Under the pieces are notes generated by a model, which was not told the DNA's origin, ran no database searches, and worked only from the letters and a program-made list of their open reading frames with translations. Shown in pieces: positions 18,840 to 29,505 of a stretch of DNA of 64,000 nucleotides (positions are counted from its first letter, which is position 1; each line of letters begins with the position of its first letter). Source of the stretch: Lactobacillus kullabergensis. GTDB taxonomy: Bacteria; Bacillota; Bacilli; Lactobacillales; Lactobacillaceae. Both the position numbers and the translations under genes were made by a program. The stretch spans positions 900,401 through 964,400 of the forward strand of contig NZ_KQ033871.1 of assembly GCF_000967195.1 (NCBI RefSeq). The letters run 5' to 3'.

Positions 18840-18896
18840 TGAGGAATTAATTAGGAATCTTAAAATAAGATTCAAGTATCAGGAGGTGATTTCCCA

Positions 18897-19172
18897 ATGG
18901 CAAATAAGGCAGAATTAGTCACTGAAGTTGCATCAAAGACAAAATTAACTAAAAAAGATGCAGCTGCAGCAGTTGATGCAATTTTTAGTTCTATCCAAGA
19001 TGACCTTTCTAAAGGTAAGAAAGTACAATTAATTGGTTTTGGAACTTTTGAAGTGCGTAAGCGTGCAGCCCGTAAAGGACGTAATCCACAAACTGGCAAA
19101 GAAATTCAAATTCCAGCAAGTGTTGTACCAGCATTTAGACCCGGTAAGGCTCTTAAAGAAGCTGTTAAATAG
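18897..19172 (+). CDS. hup: DNA-binding protein HU
   Basis: A 91-residue HU nucleoid protein that bends DNA as a dimer. The family signature [20 protein letters not shown] and the beta-arm Pro region ([15 protein letters not shown]) are intact. The site AGGAGGTGATTT is near perfect, consistent with very high expression. Monocistronic, with its own promoter and terminator, in the der-hup-TPR order typical of lactobacilli. Confidence 0.97.
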   Translation: MANKAELVTEVASKTKLTKKDAAAAVDAIFSSIQDDLSKGKKVQLIGFGTFEVRKRAARKGRNPQTGKEIQIPASVVPAFRPGKALKEAVK

Positions 19173-19189
19173 CTTAATAGTTTTATCTA

Positions 19190-19222
19190 AAAAGATGGTG
19201 GCTAATTCGCCATCATCTTTTT
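19190..19222 (+). terminator. Terminator of hup
   Basis: AAAGATGGTGGC pairs with GCCATCATCTTT (one G-U), then TTTTT. Confidence 0.9.
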
Positions 19223-19285
19223 GTGTGTTATCATTTAAACTGATTAAGTTGGGTAATATAGATAGTTAGTAATGGAGGAATGAGA

Positions 19286-20539
19286 ATGAGCTACTCTGAA
19301 AAGCTTCTTGATGCAATTGAGCAGCAGGATTTTTCTCAAGAAAAAATATTATTAGAAAAAGCTTTAGAAAAGGATAAACCTGAAATCTTAGCTTCATTGG
19401 CAGAAAATTTAGTAGGACTGGGTTTTTCAGATCTGGCAAAAGAAATATATCGCAGTTTAATTGCTCGTTTTCCCCGAGAGGACATTTTCAAAATATATTT
19501 AGCAGAGATTTTATTAAATGACGGTAAAGATGAAGATGGTCTTACTTTGCTTTATAATATTGCTCCTGATTCTTCCTCTTATCTTGACAGCTTATTAGTT
19601 CAAGCTGATTATTATCAAACCAATGGGTTGATTGAAACAGCCTATAAAAAACTGCTAGAGGCAGAAAAAATTGCCCCAGATGAGGATGTTGTAAAGTTCG
19701 GTTTGGCTGAACTCGATTATCTCAGTGGTAATTACGAACAGGCTCTTAACAGATATCAAGATTTGATAAAACGACATAAAACTTTTAGTGAAGTAAATTT
19801 AAATGATCGTCTTTTTCAAACCCTTGCAAAATTAGGACGGTATGAAGAGGCCGGTGAAGTTATTGCCAAAAATGGCAATGATCTTCTTGACATTGATAGT
19901 AAATATCAGGCGGCATTAGTAATGTTAACTTTACATAAAGACGATCAGGCAATTAAATACTTAAATGAGGTAATTGATCAGAGTCCCGATTATGTAAATG
20001 CGTACCGCTTGCTAACTACAGCATACGAGCACAAGAACAATAATGAGCAGGAATTACGTTCTGCTCAGGCCGGTCTTGCCTACAATGAACTAGATCCAGT
20101 TTTATACAAAAAGGGTGCACAAGCAGCAGTTAAATTGAACGAATTGGATACTGCTGAAAACTTGCTAAAAAAAGGTATTAAAAATATTCCTGAAAGTTTA
20201 GATTTACGCATACAATTGTCTAATCTTTATGTTAAAGAAAATAAAAATGATGAAAATATTGCACTTTTTGCCAAAGTTAACGATGAAGATCTGGAAGCTC
20301 AAGCTCATTGGAATTTAGCTCTTTCTTACCAAAATTTAGATCAGAGCGCAAAAGCCAAAAGTGAATTTTTACTGGCTTATCCTGAATTTAAAAATAACAG
20401 TGCTTTTTTAAAACAAATGATTCGTTTCTTCAATACTGAGCCAAACTCAAAAGATATCGTCAAAGAATTATTAAACTCTTATTTGAAACTCGAACCTGAG
20501 GATACTGAGATGCAGGAATTGAATGATGAATTGTTATAA
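19286..20539 (+). CDS. TPR-repeat protein (YpiA-like)
   Basis: A 417-residue, almost entirely alpha-helical protein with about ten tetratricopeptide units (for example ALAENLVGLGFSDLAKEIY and YLSGNYEQALNRYQDLIK). It has no signal peptide or membrane segment. The size and the position after hup match B. subtilis YpiA, whose role is unknown. I place the start at ATG 19286, seven bases after GGAGG; the ATG at 19280 is too close to that site. The coding strand shows no strong terminator before the converging YitT gene. Confidence 0.85.
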   Translation: MSYSEKLLDAIEQQDFSQEKILLEKALEKDKPEILASLAENLVGLGFSDLAKEIYRSLIARFPREDIFKIYLAEILLNDGKDEDGLTLLYNIAPDSSSYLDSLLVQADYYQTNGLIETAYKKLLEAEKIAPDEDVVKFGLAELDYLSGNYEQALNRYQDLIKRHKTFSEVNLNDRLFQTLAKLGRYEEAGEVIAKNGNDLLDIDSKYQAALVMLTLHKDDQAIKYLNEVIDQSPDYVNAYRLLTTAYEHKNNNEQELRSAQAGLAYNELDPVLYKKGAQAAVKLNELDTAENLLKKGIKNIPESLDLRIQLSNLYVKENKNDENIALFAKVNDEDLEAQAHWNLALSYQNLDQSAKAKSEFLLAYPEFKNNSAFLKQMIRFFNTEPNSKDIVKELLNSYLKLEPEDTEMQELNDELL

Positions 20540-20651
20540 TGATTAAAACAATATGTACTTTGATGAAAAAGAAAGTTTTTATGCTTCATTTTTATTATTT
20601 ATTAGCCCGTTGTTTTTATCAGTTCCCACCAAATTAGTTTGATGTGAAGAA

Positions 20652-21539
20652 TCATTTTCTAATCAGAAGGTGATGGCTTTTTTGTTTATAAGTAAAACCC
20701 TCTCCTAAGACTTCATGGACTTCAATGACGCTAACAAAAGCATGAGGATCTTCTGCAGCAATCAGTTCTTTTACTAATGGAATTTCTCTTGGTGAAACAA
20801 CAAGATAGATTACAGGTCGTTTGGTTTTTTTATAACCACCGCGAGCTTCAAGATAAGTAAAACCACGATCTAATTTCAAATCTATCATTTTAGCAATTTG
20901 TTGATAATTATCAGAGATAATAAGCAGACCACGTGCAGAATAGGCTCCTTGCTGGACGGCATCCATAACTTTAGAAAGAATAAATGCTGCTACTAAAGTA
21001 TACATAATATGCTTGAGGTCTAAATATGATAAGGATGATAATAAAATAATCGTGTCGCAGAACAATAAAACTTTGCCAGAAGACATGCCATACTTCATTT
21101 GCATAATGCGGGCAATAATATCTGTGCCACCAGAAGTGCCATTATACCGAAAAACTAAACCCAGGCCAATACCAGAAAGGGTTCCAGCAAGTATGGCAGA
21201 TAAGAAGAGGTCGTGTTCTAAGTTCAATTGATATATAATAGGGGTTAAGCGCCAGAACCACAAGAAAAATGACAGCCAAAGCGTTCCCCAGATAGTATAG
21301 GCTAAAAGTCTTTTACCCATAAAACGATATCCTAGAATTATCAAAGGAATATTTAATAGCAAAGACGACAAACCCATGTTAATGCCCCAGAAGTGTCTCA
21401 AAAGCAAAGTAATGCCACTAATGCCACCATCTGTAAGCCTATTTGGTGCAGAGACCACGTCAAGGCTGAAGCCATAAATTCCACAGCCAATCATGATCAT
21501 TATAAGTTCAAAAATATTTCTTTTGTTAATCTTTTTCAT
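20652..21539 (-). CDS. YitT-family membrane protein (DUF2179)
   Basis: A 295-residue protein with five or six membrane segments in the first ~200 residues, the DUF161 core (GGTDIIARIM) and a C-terminal cytosolic DUF2179 domain (RGFTYLEARGGYKKTKRPVIYLV). It belongs to the broadly distributed YitT family with no agreed transport substrate. It is transcribed against the surrounding genes and is divergent from cca. Confidence 0.85.
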   Translation of the reverse strand: MKKINKRNIFELIMIMIGCGIYGFSLDVVSAPNRLTDGGISGITLLLRHFWGINMGLSSLLLNIPLIILGYRFMGKRLLAYTIWGTLWLSFFLWFWRLTPIIYQLNLEHDLFLSAILAGTLSGIGLGLVFRYNGTSGGTDIIARIMQMKYGMSSGKVLLFCDTIILLSSLSYLDLKHIMYTLVAAFILSKVMDAVQQGAYSARGLLIISDNYQQIAKMIDLKLDRGFTYLEARGGYKKTKRPVIYLVVSPREIPLVKELIAAEDPHAFVSVIEVHEVLGEGFTYKQKSHHLLIRK

Positions 21540-21626
21540 GATAATAAAACTTTCTTTATATAAATTGATACTTTAAAATTACCATAAATTAAAAATAAAA
21601 ACACAGATAAATGAGTTGAGATAATA

Positions 21627-22826
21627 ATGATAAAAATAAACAATTTACCACCAATTTTTACAGCCGCTTTTCCCGTGCTCAAGCAGTTAGAGCAAGCTGG
21701 TTATGAAGCATATTTTGTAGGAGGATCGATTCGCGATTTGATTTTAAAAAGACCGATTCACGACATAGATATTGCTACCAGTGCATATCCCGCAGAAGTA
21801 AAAAGAATTTTTCCAAAAACTATTGATACAGGAATTAAACATGGTACTGTTACTGTTTTAAATGATGGCGCTAGTTATGAAATTACCACATTTAGAACAG
21901 AATCGGGTTATCAAGACTTTCGCCGACCGGATCACGTCACTTTTGTACAAAATCTAGCTGAAGATTTAAAAAGACGTGATTTTACTATCAATGCATTGGC
22001 AATGAACAGAACAGGGGAAATAATTGATCTTTTCAATGGCTTGGGGGATTTGCAAAAACACCTTATTAAAGCAGTAGGAGATCCCATGAAAAGATTTCAT
22101 GAAGATGCTTTACGTATGATGAGAGCAGTCCGCTTCATGAGTCAGCTTAATTTTGATCTTGAATCTCAAACTAAAGAAGCAGTAAGTGACTTACATCAAT
22201 TATTGTCCAAAATTTCAGTCGAAAGAATCCGTGATGAATTTGTCAAAATGGGTACCGGAATAAATTCTCGGGATGCCTTCAAAATCTTTTTACAAACTAA
22301 GTTAAGTGAAAGCGTGCCTGATTTTGCTGGTAAAAGTGATTTACTGGCAATTTATCCTAAGTTAAAATTTAACCCCAGTTTGGAAACCAGTCTTTGGTCT
22401 ATAATTATTATTTTGCTAAAAATTTCAGATAACCAAATAGCTCGCTTTATGCGTGATTGGAAAAATTCAAATGCTATGACAGAAAAAGTCAGAAAAATTG
22501 TGGCTCTGTTTGATTTGATTTCTGAAAAATCGCCTTCTGATCTTGAGCTGTTTAATGCCGGTAAAGATATTTTGCTTAACACGATAGACGTGGCGCATAT
22601 TTTAGGACAGCCGGTCAATTCCGAAGCATTGGTTGATCGCTATACAGCTTTGCCAATTAAGTCAATGTCAGAATTGGCTATTGACGGTCAATTCTTGATT
22701 ACAAACGGCATAAAGCCTGGACCAAAATTGGGTCAAATTCTTAATCAAATTAAACAAAAAGTTATTGCAGGAGAGTTAGATAATTCTGAAGATGAAATCC
22801 AGGAATATTTGCAACAAATAAATTAA
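21627..22826 (+). CDS. cca: CCA tRNA nucleotidyltransferase
   Basis: A 399-residue class II enzyme that builds or repairs the tRNA 3' CCA end. The nucleotidyltransferase head has [10 protein letters not shown] (31-40) and DIDIA with metal ligands D46 and D48. RRDFTINAL and the EDxxR nucleotide-selecting motif ([12 protein letters not shown]) follow, then the helical body and tail. The ribosome site is weak (TTGAGAT). It ends one base from the converging hemolysin III gene. Confidence 0.95.
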   Translation: MIKINNLPPIFTAAFPVLKQLEQAGYEAYFVGGSIRDLILKRPIHDIDIATSAYPAEVKRIFPKTIDTGIKHGTVTVLNDGASYEITTFRTESGYQDFRRPDHVTFVQNLAEDLKRRDFTINALAMNRTGEIIDLFNGLGDLQKHLIKAVGDPMKRFHEDALRMMRAVRFMSQLNFDLESQTKEAVSDLHQLLSKISVERIRDEFVKMGTGINSRDAFKIFLQTKLSESVPDFAGKSDLLAIYPKLKFNPSLETSLWSIIIILLKISDNQIARFMRDWKNSNAMTEKVRKIVALFDLISEKSPSDLELFNAGKDILLNTIDVAHILGQPVNSEALVDRYTALPIKSMSELAIDGQFLITNGIKPGPKLGQILNQIKQKVIAGELDNSEDEIQEYLQQIN

Positions 22827-22827
22827 C

Positions 22828-23493
22828 CTAGACGTAAAGAAGAACAGAAAAAAACATTAAAGTTGATCCTAAAATGACAAACAGGTGCCAAATCACATGA
22901 ATAAAGGGAATCCTTTTCATTGTGTATAATAGTGCACCAACAGTATAAGCTACACCTCCGCTAACTAGTAGCCAGAACCCAACGGGGCTGAGTCGTACAT
23001 ACAAATGATTACCTGCTAAAATTACCAGCCAGCCCATAGCAACGTATAAAATAGTGTCTAATATAACGTGTTTGCCACGATTAAAAATGTAGTAGATGAT
23101 GCCAAATATCGCAATTATCCAAACCAGAGTAAATAACATTATGCCCCATTTGCCACCTATTGCTACAAGGGAAAAGGGAGTATATGATCCTGCAATTAGC
23201 AGAAAAATTGATGAATGATCAAAAATTTGAAAAACATTGCGAGCCCGAGTGAAGATGAGACTATGGAAAAGTGTAGAGAAAAGATAAAGCAGAAGCAAAC
23301 AAGAGCCATAAATAGTGAAAGTAACTATTCTTAATAGACTATGTGTTGAAACGGCTTTGATAATTAAAAGTACTAATCCGGCAACTGCCAGGCAAAAACC
23401 AATTCCATGCGTGACAGCACTGAGGATATTATCTACTATGTAATAAGTTTTGGATCTTTGTTCAGGTTCTTGCCAGATTTTTTGCAATTTCAT
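22828..23493 (-). CDS. Hemolysin III / PAQR-family membrane protein (YqfA-like)
   Basis: A 221-residue seven-helix membrane protein. Family marks include AVTHGIGF near the N-terminus, STLFHSL and FDHSSIFLLIAGSYTPF in the middle, and HVIWHLFVILGS near the end; the conserved His and Asp residues make the PAQR metal site. Despite the name, haemolysis is not established for this branch. It is divergent from the degV gene and convergent with cca. Confidence 0.88.
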   Translation of the reverse strand: MKLQKIWQEPEQRSKTYYIVDNILSAVTHGIGFCLAVAGLVLLIIKAVSTHSLLRIVTFTIYGSCLLLLYLFSTLFHSLIFTRARNVFQIFDHSSIFLLIAGSYTPFSLVAIGGKWGIMLFTLVWIIAIFGIIYYIFNRGKHVILDTILYVAMGWLVILAGNHLYVRLSPVGFWLLVSGGVAYTVGALLYTMKRIPFIHVIWHLFVILGSTLMFFSVLLYV

Positions 23494-23536
23494 AATGAAA
23501 CAGTTTGTTCGCTTTCTTTTTTTTGCTAGTTTTTTT

Positions 23537-23544
23537 GCTATAAT
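23537..23544 (+). promoter_or_regulatory. Extended -10 promoter of the first degV gene
   Basis: TGCTATAAT with the perfect hexamer at 23539-23544. No convincing -35 lies upstream. Confidence 0.55.
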
Positions 23545-23613
23545 AATTATAATTAATACAGTTCACATTCTATCATAAATGAGAACATCAAATCAGAATT
23601 GAGGGCGAGTACG

Positions 23614-24474
23614 TTGTCAGAAATAAAAATTTTGACTGATTCTTCCGCGCAGTTAACGCCGGAGGAAATTAAAAAATATCATATAACCGTTGTGCCTTTA
23701 TCGGTCACAATCGATGGTGATACTTATCTTGACGGAGTGGAAATAACCAGACAGCAATTTGTCCAAAAAATGAGTGAATCTAAAAAGTTGCCAACTACGA
23801 GCCAACCACCTATTGGAACCATGGTTGATACGATTAATGAATTAACTAAAGATGGTAGCGAAGTCATTGGCATATTTTTGGCGAAGGTATTAAGCGGCAC
23901 AATTGATGCAGCTCGTCAGGCAGTTAAGCTAACTGGTAAATCAGATCTGGTACATATAGTTGACTCTGAATTAACTGATCGTTCTGAAGGATTTCAGGTT
24001 TTGGCAGCTGCGCGAGATATTGCCGCTGGCAAAAGTATTCCTGAAATTTTGGCTCATATTGAAAAAATTAAAAAAACTCAGCGTTTGCATTTACTTATTG
24101 TCAATTTAGAAAATGTGGTTAAAGGTGGACGGTTAGGTCCTTTAGCTGGTAAAATTGTCAACATGCTTAATATACACATTGAATTGCAAATGCCGAATGG
24201 TCATTTGAAAATTGCAAAAAAAGGAAGAGGCAAGAAGTTTTCTTTAGCTTTTGATAAACGCATTTTAGATGAAATTGAGGCCAACAAAGAAAAAATCAAG
24301 GAAGTCGGCATCTCATATGTTGCAACGGGAAGCACACCGCAAAAGCTACTCGATTTTGCCCAAAAAATTAAAGATATTAATTCTAAAATTGATGTTTTAG
24401 TGCGAGAAACCAGTCCTATTATTGCAACGCATGCAGGGATGGGAGCATACGCAGTTTTGTATTACACGGAGTAA
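23614..24474 (+). CDS. DegV-family fatty-acid-binding protein
   Basis: A 286-residue DegV protein. The opening KILTDSSAQLTPEE, TSQPPIG around residue 60 and the late motif SPIIATHAGMGA match the family, whose studied members bind fatty acids for FakA/FakB-type phosphorylation. The start is taken as TTG at 23614, eight bases after GAGGG. A second DegV protein is encoded at 45657-46535. It is followed four bases later by the YozE gene. Confidence 0.9.
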   Translation: MSEIKILTDSSAQLTPEEIKKYHITVVPLSVTIDGDTYLDGVEITRQQFVQKMSESKKLPTTSQPPIGTMVDTINELTKDGSEVIGIFLAKVLSGTIDAARQAVKLTGKSDLVHIVDSELTDRSEGFQVLAAARDIAAGKSIPEILAHIEKIKKTQRLHLLIVNLENVVKGGRLGPLAGKIVNMLNIHIELQMPNGHLKIAKKGRGKKFSLAFDKRILDEIEANKEKIKEVGISYVATGSTPQKLLDFAQKIKDINSKIDVLVRETSPIIATHAGMGAYAVLYYTE

Positions 24475-24477
24475 AAA

Positions 24478-24708
24478 TTGGCATATAGAGAAAGCTTTTA
24501 TCGCTATTTAATGACACAGCGTAATGCTGATTCAAATGATGAAGTTGCGCAGTTTGCAAATAATGCACAAAATGATCAGACTTTTCCCAAGCAAGAGCAA
24601 AATTATGAAAAATTATCTGATTATCTTGAGCTTAATGGTGGTTATTTACCAAGCATGAGCATTTTTGACAAAGCATATCAAATGTATCGTGAAAAGATGA
24701 CGTATTAA
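24478..24708 (+). CDS. YozE-family protein (UPF0346)
   Basis: A 76-residue protein opening with [10 protein letters not shown], continuing with [20 protein letters not shown]. This matches the YozE/SAM-like fold family of small proteins of unknown function found throughout Bacilli. The start codon is TTG with GGAG in the end of degV. Expression is probably coupled to degV. Confidence 0.85.
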   Translation: MAYRESFYRYLMTQRNADSNDEVAQFANNAQNDQTFPKQEQNYEKLSDYLELNGGYLPSMSIFDKAYQMYREKMTY

Positions 24709-24711
24709 ATT

Positions 24712-24740
24712 AGGGCTCCTAATTGCTATGGAGCCCTTTT
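24712..24740 (+). terminator. Terminator of the degV-yozE pair
   Basis: AGGGCTCC pairs with GGAGCCCT, followed by TTT. Confidence 0.9.
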
Positions 24741-24759
24741 CGCGTAAGAAAGGCAAAAA

Positions 24760-25599
24760 ATGGTTAATATTCAGTGGTATCCAGGGCATATGAATAAAGC
24801 TCGGAATCAACTTGAAGATAAAATGAATTTAATTGATGTCATTGTAGAAGTTTTAGATGCACGAATTCCTCAATCATCACGTAACCCAATGATCGAAAAA
24901 CTTGTAGGCAGTAAACCACATTTGATTATTCTAAATAAAGCTGATTTGGCAGATCCAGTGATGACTAAAAGGTGGCAGAAAAAGTTTACCACTAAAGGAA
25001 AGTTTGTGATGGCTCTGGATTCTCTTCATAATACCAATATGCAAGTGCTCGTGAAGATGATCAAAAAAGCTGCTGCAGCGAAAATTGAAAAATTACAACA
25101 AAAAGGTGCATCAAGCCCTGTTATCCGAGTTGCAATTGCTGGTATCCCCAATTGCGGCAAGTCCACAATTATTAATCGTCTTGTTGGTCGCAATGTCACT
25201 CAGGTTGGTAATAAACCGGGAGTAACCAAGGGGCAAAATTGGCTCAAAACTGCGGATAATATTCAAATTTTAGATACACCTGGCATTTTGTGGCCTAAAT
25301 TTGAGGATCAAACAGTTGGATTAAAGCTTGCCGCGCTTGGGGCGATTAAGGATACTGTTTTTAGCGCTGATGATGTTGCTTTATTTTTATTAGCAAAGTT
25401 ACGCAAGCACTATTTGAATGATTTAATCAAATTTGCTAGAACTTCCAAAGAAGAAATTCAAAACATTAATGATACTGATCTGTTACTGGCACTAACGGAA
25501 GAATATGGCATGCGTGACGATTATGATCGTTTCTCTATGTACCTACTGCAGCGTTTACGTAAAGGAAAAATAGGAAGGGTTACTTTGGATCGGATATGA
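24760..25599 (+). CDS. rbgA: Ribosome biogenesis GTPase RbgA (YlqF)
   Basis: A 279-residue circularly permuted GTPase needed for late 50S assembly. It starts with the family mark [12 protein letters not shown], then G4 NKAD, G1 GIPNCGKST and G3 DTPG in permuted order, and a C-terminal RNA-binding domain. Its stop overlaps the rnhB start by four bases (ATGA), the classical rbgA-rnhB arrangement. Confidence 0.97.
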   Translation: MVNIQWYPGHMNKARNQLEDKMNLIDVIVEVLDARIPQSSRNPMIEKLVGSKPHLIILNKADLADPVMTKRWQKKFTTKGKFVMALDSLHNTNMQVLVKMIKKAAAAKIEKLQQKGASSPVIRVAIAGIPNCGKSTIINRLVGRNVTQVGNKPGVTKGQNWLKTADNIQILDTPGILWPKFEDQTVGLKLAALGAIKDTVFSADDVALFLLAKLRKHYLNDLIKFARTSKEEIQNINDTDLLLALTEEYGMRDDYDRFSMYLLQRLRKGKIGRVTLDRI

Positions 25600-26351
25600 C
25601 AATTGGTGAAATAAAAAAATTTCTTTCAAAAGGCCCGGTCAACCCAGAAGATTTGAGTATTTTAGAAAACGATACTCGTGTAGGCGTTCAAAAGCTCTTA
25701 CTTAGTTATCATAATCGCCAGCAAAAATTAGCCAAGAAAAAGGCTGCATTCACAAAAAGGTTTGCCTATGAGAAAACTTTTTGGGCCAAACAGGAGATCG
25801 TTGCAGGGGTAGATGAAGTTGGCAGAGGACCATTAGCTGGTCCTGTTGTGACAGCTGCTGTAATTATTGATGACAATTTTGATTTGACAGATGTTAATGA
25901 CTCTAAGAAATTAAGTGCCAGTCGCCGCTTGGAATTATACCCTTTAATTTTAAAGGAAGCGGTTAGTGTGGCAGTTGGCATAAAAAGCTCGCAAGTGATT
26001 GATGAAATAAATATTTATGAAGCAGACCGTTTAGCAATGGCTGAAGCTGTAATGAATTTAGACGTCAAACCTGATGCTTTGCTGGTTGATGCTATGCAAG
26101 TACCGGTTAAATTGCCGCAGGTTCGGTTAATAAAGGGCGACTCAAAATCCAATTCTATTGCTGCTGCTTCCATTGTTGCCAAAGTATTCAGGGATAAATT
26201 GATGGCTGACTACGCCAAAATTTACCCTGAATATCATTTTGATGAAAATGCTGGCTATGGCACTCAGGCTCATCTTCAAGCACTTGAAAAATTTGGTCCA
26301 ACGCCAATTCATCGTAAAACTTTTGCACCAGTGAATTCTTTTTATAAATAA
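25596..26351 (+). CDS. rnhB: Ribonuclease HII
   Basis: A 251-residue RNase HII that removes ribonucleotides from DNA and degrades RNA-DNA hybrids. Catalytic acidic residues lie in [12 protein letters not shown] (D, E), VNDSKKLS and LLVDAM. About 60 extra N-terminal residues precede the catalytic core, normal for the Gram-positive enzyme. It is coupled to rbgA by overlap. Confidence 0.96.
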   Translation: MTIGEIKKFLSKGPVNPEDLSILENDTRVGVQKLLLSYHNRQQKLAKKKAAFTKRFAYEKTFWAKQEIVAGVDEVGRGPLAGPVVTAAVIIDDNFDLTDVNDSKKLSASRRLELYPLILKEAVSVAVGIKSSQVIDEINIYEADRLAMAEAVMNLDVKPDALLVDAMQVPVKLPQVRLIKGDSKSNSIAAASIVAKVFRDKLMADYAKIYPEYHFDENAGYGTQAHLQALEKFGPTPIHRKTFAPVNSFYK

Positions 26352-26358
26352 AAAATAT

Positions 26359-26395
26359 GCCTCCTTTTTACGTATTTGTATTTAGGAGGTTTTTT
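26359..26395 (+). terminator. Hairpin between rnhB and dprA: terminator that also pairs the dprA Shine-Dalgarno
   Basis: CCTCCT (26360-26365) pairs with AGGAGG (26384-26389), followed by T6. The 3' arm is the dprA ribosome site. It may terminate rnhB mRNA or mask dprA initiation. The stem is only six base pairs with an 18-base loop, so strength is uncertain. Confidence 0.5.
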
Positions 26396-27247
26396 ATGAA
26401 GACTACCAATTTTCTCTTGCGCTTGAAATTACAAAAAGGCATCGGATATGTTAAGATGTTACGTGTTGCGAGCCAGTTAAAAGTTGCTGATGTTGACATT
26501 CAGACTATTAAAAACTTAAATTTGACAAGTAATTTGATAAAAGTCTGTCTAAATGCTTATAATGATATTTATGCGGATAAAATGATCAGAAGAATAGAAA
26601 AACAATGTCAGGTTATCAGTTTTTTTGATAAAGAATATCCCGAAAAACTACGTCAAATATATCAGCCACCTTTAATTTTGTTTTTACAAGGAAATTTGAA
26701 TTTACTTCAGAAAAGAATTGTTACAATTGTTGGTTCACGTCAAGCCACTGGTTACAGTGGCTTAGTTTTGAATAAAATTGTGCCCAATTTAATAAAAGAT
26801 GACTTTATTATTGCCAGTGGATTGGCTAAGGGTGTCGATGTTATGGCACATAACGCAGCACTGAAATTTAATGGACAAACAATTGCAGTGGTGGGTAATG
26901 GTTTAAATTATTTTTATCCTTCGATAAATCAGCAGGTGCAGGAAGAAATTGCTCAAAAAGGTTTACTAGTGAGTGAATATCTACCTGACACTCCACCAAG
27001 ACCTTATAGATTTCCCCAACGAAACAGAATTTTGGCTGGGATAGCTGAAAGTGTAATTGTTACTGAGGCAAAGCAGAAGTCAGGTTCTCTGATTACAGCA
27101 AACTTAGCTTTACAAGAGAATCGTGATATTTACGCTTTACCTGGTCCAATTACCAGTGAGCTGTCTCAAGGACCCAATGAACTTATTCAAGCAGGTGCAT
27201 ATCCAATCACTGATTTTGATTTGCGACTTGAAAGATTTGACAATTAG
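26396..27247 (+). CDS. dprA: DNA-processing protein DprA
   Basis: A 283-residue DprA/Smf Rossmann-fold protein that loads RecA on incoming single-stranded DNA during transformation. Motifs are [24 protein letters not shown] and [11 protein letters not shown], then [12 protein letters not shown] and SGSLITA. ATG 26396 follows TAGGAGG; the frame upstream to 26357 is leader. Its presence does not by itself show competence, since lactobacilli keep dprA widely. Confidence 0.95.
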   Translation: MKTTNFLLRLKLQKGIGYVKMLRVASQLKVADVDIQTIKNLNLTSNLIKVCLNAYNDIYADKMIRRIEKQCQVISFFDKEYPEKLRQIYQPPLILFLQGNLNLLQKRIVTIVGSRQATGYSGLVLNKIVPNLIKDDFIIASGLAKGVDVMAHNAALKFNGQTIAVVGNGLNYFYPSINQQVQEEIAQKGLLVSEYLPDTPPRPYRFPQRNRILAGIAESVIVTEAKQKSGSLITANLALQENRDIYALPGPITSELSQGPNELIQAGAYPITDFDLRLERFDN

Positions 27248-27306
27248 TAGTTAAATATTCTATTCTCAATGAGTATTTAAAAAAGAATTTAATGAGGAGG
27301 CTTTTG

Positions 27307-29418
27307 ATGCCTACTAAATCTAAGCCAAAGAAACGTAAGAAGACACTAGTAATAGTTGAGTCTCCGGCTAAGGCTAAAACAATTGAAAAATATTTAGGAC
27401 GTAATTATCGTGTAATTGCTTCAAAAGGTCATATTCGTGACTTGCCCAAGTCACAAATGGGAATCGATTTTGACAATAACTATAAGCCAAAATATATTTC
27501 TATTAGAGGTAAGGGCGATACTATTAAGGAACTAAAGTCTGAAGCTAAAAAAGCCAAGAATGTATATTTAGCGTCTGACCCGGATCGTGAAGGTGAAGCA
27601 ATTGCGTGGCATGTTGCTCATGTACTTGACTTGGATCAAAAAGACAAAAATCGGGTCACATTTAATGAGGTAACCAAGGACGCTGTCAAAAATAGCTTTA
27701 AAAATCCGAGAACAATTGATATGGACACTGTCAATGCTCAACAAGCTCGCCGTATTCTGGACAGAATTGTTGGCTATTCACTATCTCCTATTTTGTGGGA
27801 AAAAGTCAAAAAGGGATTGAGTGCTGGACGTGTTCAGTCAGTCGCATTAAAGCTGGTAATTGATCGTGAAAAGGAAATCAAGAACTTTAAGCCACAGGAA
27901 TATTGGACTATTGATGCAGAATTCAAAAAATTAAGAAAGACTTTTAATGGTCAGTTTTGGGGTATTAACGGCAAAAAAACTGATTTACCTGATAATGATT
28001 CTGTCAAAAAAGTTTTGGCTAAAATTGATAAAAAGAAAAACTTTCAAGTCGCAAATGTTGTTAAACGTGAGCGTCGACGTCAGCCTGCCGCTCCCTTTAC
28101 AACTTCGACAATGCAGCAGGAAGCAAATAAACGTCTGAATTATCGTACCAGAAGAACAATGAGCATTGCCCAGCAGCTTTATGAAGGCATTAGCCTGGGT
28201 AAACAGGGTACAGTCGGTTTGATTACCTATATGAGAACTGATTCTAAACGGACATCCCCAATTGCACAGGCGGAAGCCTCTAAGTTTTTAAATGAAAATT
28301 ATGGCAAAGAATATGCCGCTAAAGGAGCACGCCATTTCAAAAACCAAGAGGATGCTCAAGATGCCCATGAAGCTATCAGGCCAACCAGTGTTTATCGAAC
28401 TCCAGAGTCTCTCAAATCTGTTTTAACTACTGAACAATATCGTTTGTATAAATTGATTTGGTCCAGATTTTTAGCCAGTGAGATGACTCCAGCTGTTTAT
28501 GACACAGTAAGAGCTGATATTACGCAAAATGGGGTAATATTCAGAACTACGGGCTCGAAAATGAAATTTGCCGGCTTTACCAAAGTTTATGATAATCAAC
28601 AGGAAAAAAATGTTGAATTACCTGAATTAAACGAGGGAGATAAAGTTAAGTTAGCCAAGTCTGATAATAAGCAGCATTTCACTATGCCACCTGCCAGATA
28701 CACAGAGGCCAGCTTAGTTCATTCATTAGAAGAAAATGGTGTTGGTCGTCCTTCAACCTATGCACCGACAATTGATACTATCCAGCGACGCTACTACGTT
28801 AAATTAGATGGTAAATCTATCGTTCCCACAGAGCTAGGCGAGATTGTCGATAATTTGATCGAAAAATTTTTCCCTGATATTGTCAACATCGACTTTACAG
28901 CGCAACTGGAAAATGACCTTGACGGAATTGAAGAGGGCAAGAAAAATTGGGTCAAAGTAATTGATGATTATTATCATCCCTTTAAAAAAGAGCTGGATAA
29001 AGCTGACGCTGATATCAAAAAGGTGCAAATAAAAGATGAGCCTGCCGGTTTCAATTGTGATATCTGTGGTGCGCCGATGGTTATTAAAATGGGACGCTAT
29101 GGTAAATTTTACGCCTGCTCACGTTTCCCAGATTGTCGCAATACAAAGGCAATTGTAAAAAAGGTTGGCGTTATTTGTCCGAAATGCGGCAAAGGTGACG
29201 TGATTGAGAAAAAATCAAAGCGTAACCGCAAGTTTTATGGCTGTTCACGTTACCCTGATTGTGACTTTGTTTCTTGGGACAAGCCTATTAACCGCAATTG
29301 TCCTAACTGTGGTCATTTTCTAGTTGAAAAAAGAAATAAAAAAGGACCTGTTGTTCTTTGTCCAAATGGCGATTATAAAGAAGAAACAAGTGCTGAAAAA
29401 GATACTGTAGAAAGTTAA
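27307..29418 (+). CDS. topA: DNA topoisomerase I
   Basis: A 703-residue type IA topoisomerase that relaxes negative supercoils. The TOPRIM domain has [17 protein letters not shown] and [12 protein letters not shown]. The active-site tyrosine is Y308 in ITYMRTDS. The C-terminus has two complete four-Cys zinc ribbons (CDICG...CSRFPDC and CPKCG...CSRYPDC) and a third in which the last pair reads CPNGD, so it is incomplete. The ATG at 27307 follows GAGGAGG. Confidence 0.97.
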   Translation: MPTKSKPKKRKKTLVIVESPAKAKTIEKYLGRNYRVIASKGHIRDLPKSQMGIDFDNNYKPKYISIRGKGDTIKELKSEAKKAKNVYLASDPDREGEAIAWHVAHVLDLDQKDKNRVTFNEVTKDAVKNSFKNPRTIDMDTVNAQQARRILDRIVGYSLSPILWEKVKKGLSAGRVQSVALKLVIDREKEIKNFKPQEYWTIDAEFKKLRKTFNGQFWGINGKKTDLPDNDSVKKVLAKIDKKKNFQVANVVKRERRRQPAAPFTTSTMQQEANKRLNYRTRRTMSIAQQLYEGISLGKQGTVGLITYMRTDSKRTSPIAQAEASKFLNENYGKEYAAKGARHFKNQEDAQDAHEAIRPTSVYRTPESLKSVLTTEQYRLYKLIWSRFLASEMTPAVYDTVRADITQNGVIFRTTGSKMKFAGFTKVYDNQQEKNVELPELNEGDKVKLAKSDNKQHFTMPPARYTEASLVHSLEENGVGRPSTYAPTIDTIQRRYYVKLDGKSIVPTELGEIVDNLIEKFFPDIVNIDFTAQLENDLDGIEEGKKNWVKVIDDYYHPFKKELDKADADIKKVQIKDEPAGFNCDICGAPMVIKMGRYGKFYACSRFPDCRNTKAIVKKVGVICPKCGKGDVIEKKSKRNRKFYGCSRYPDCDFVSWDKPINRNCPNCGHFLVEKRNKKGPVVLCPNGDYKEETSAEKDTVES

Positions 29419-29427
29419 ATTTATGTT

Positions 29428-29461
29428 AATATCATCAGATCAGTCATGATTTGATGATATT
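29428..29461 (+). terminator. Stem-loop after topA
   Basis: AATATCATCA pairs with TGATGATATT. The tail is TTCTTGT, so termination strength is uncertain. The 3' arm overlaps the trmFO -35 box. Confidence 0.5.
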
Positions 29462-29480
29462 CTTGTATATAAAGTAAAAT
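29451..29480 (+). promoter_or_regulatory. Promoter of trmFO-xerC-hslVU
   Basis: TTGATG (29451-29456), an 18-base spacer, TAAAAT (29475-29480). Confidence 0.5.
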
Positions 29481-29505
29481 AATTTTAGTAAAGGAATATG
29501 ATCAT

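Noticed and set aside
29065..29400. Broken third zinc ribbon of topoisomerase I as a mutation
   Set aside because: Firmicute TopA often ends with an incomplete third ribbon reading CPNGDY, so this is probably normal.
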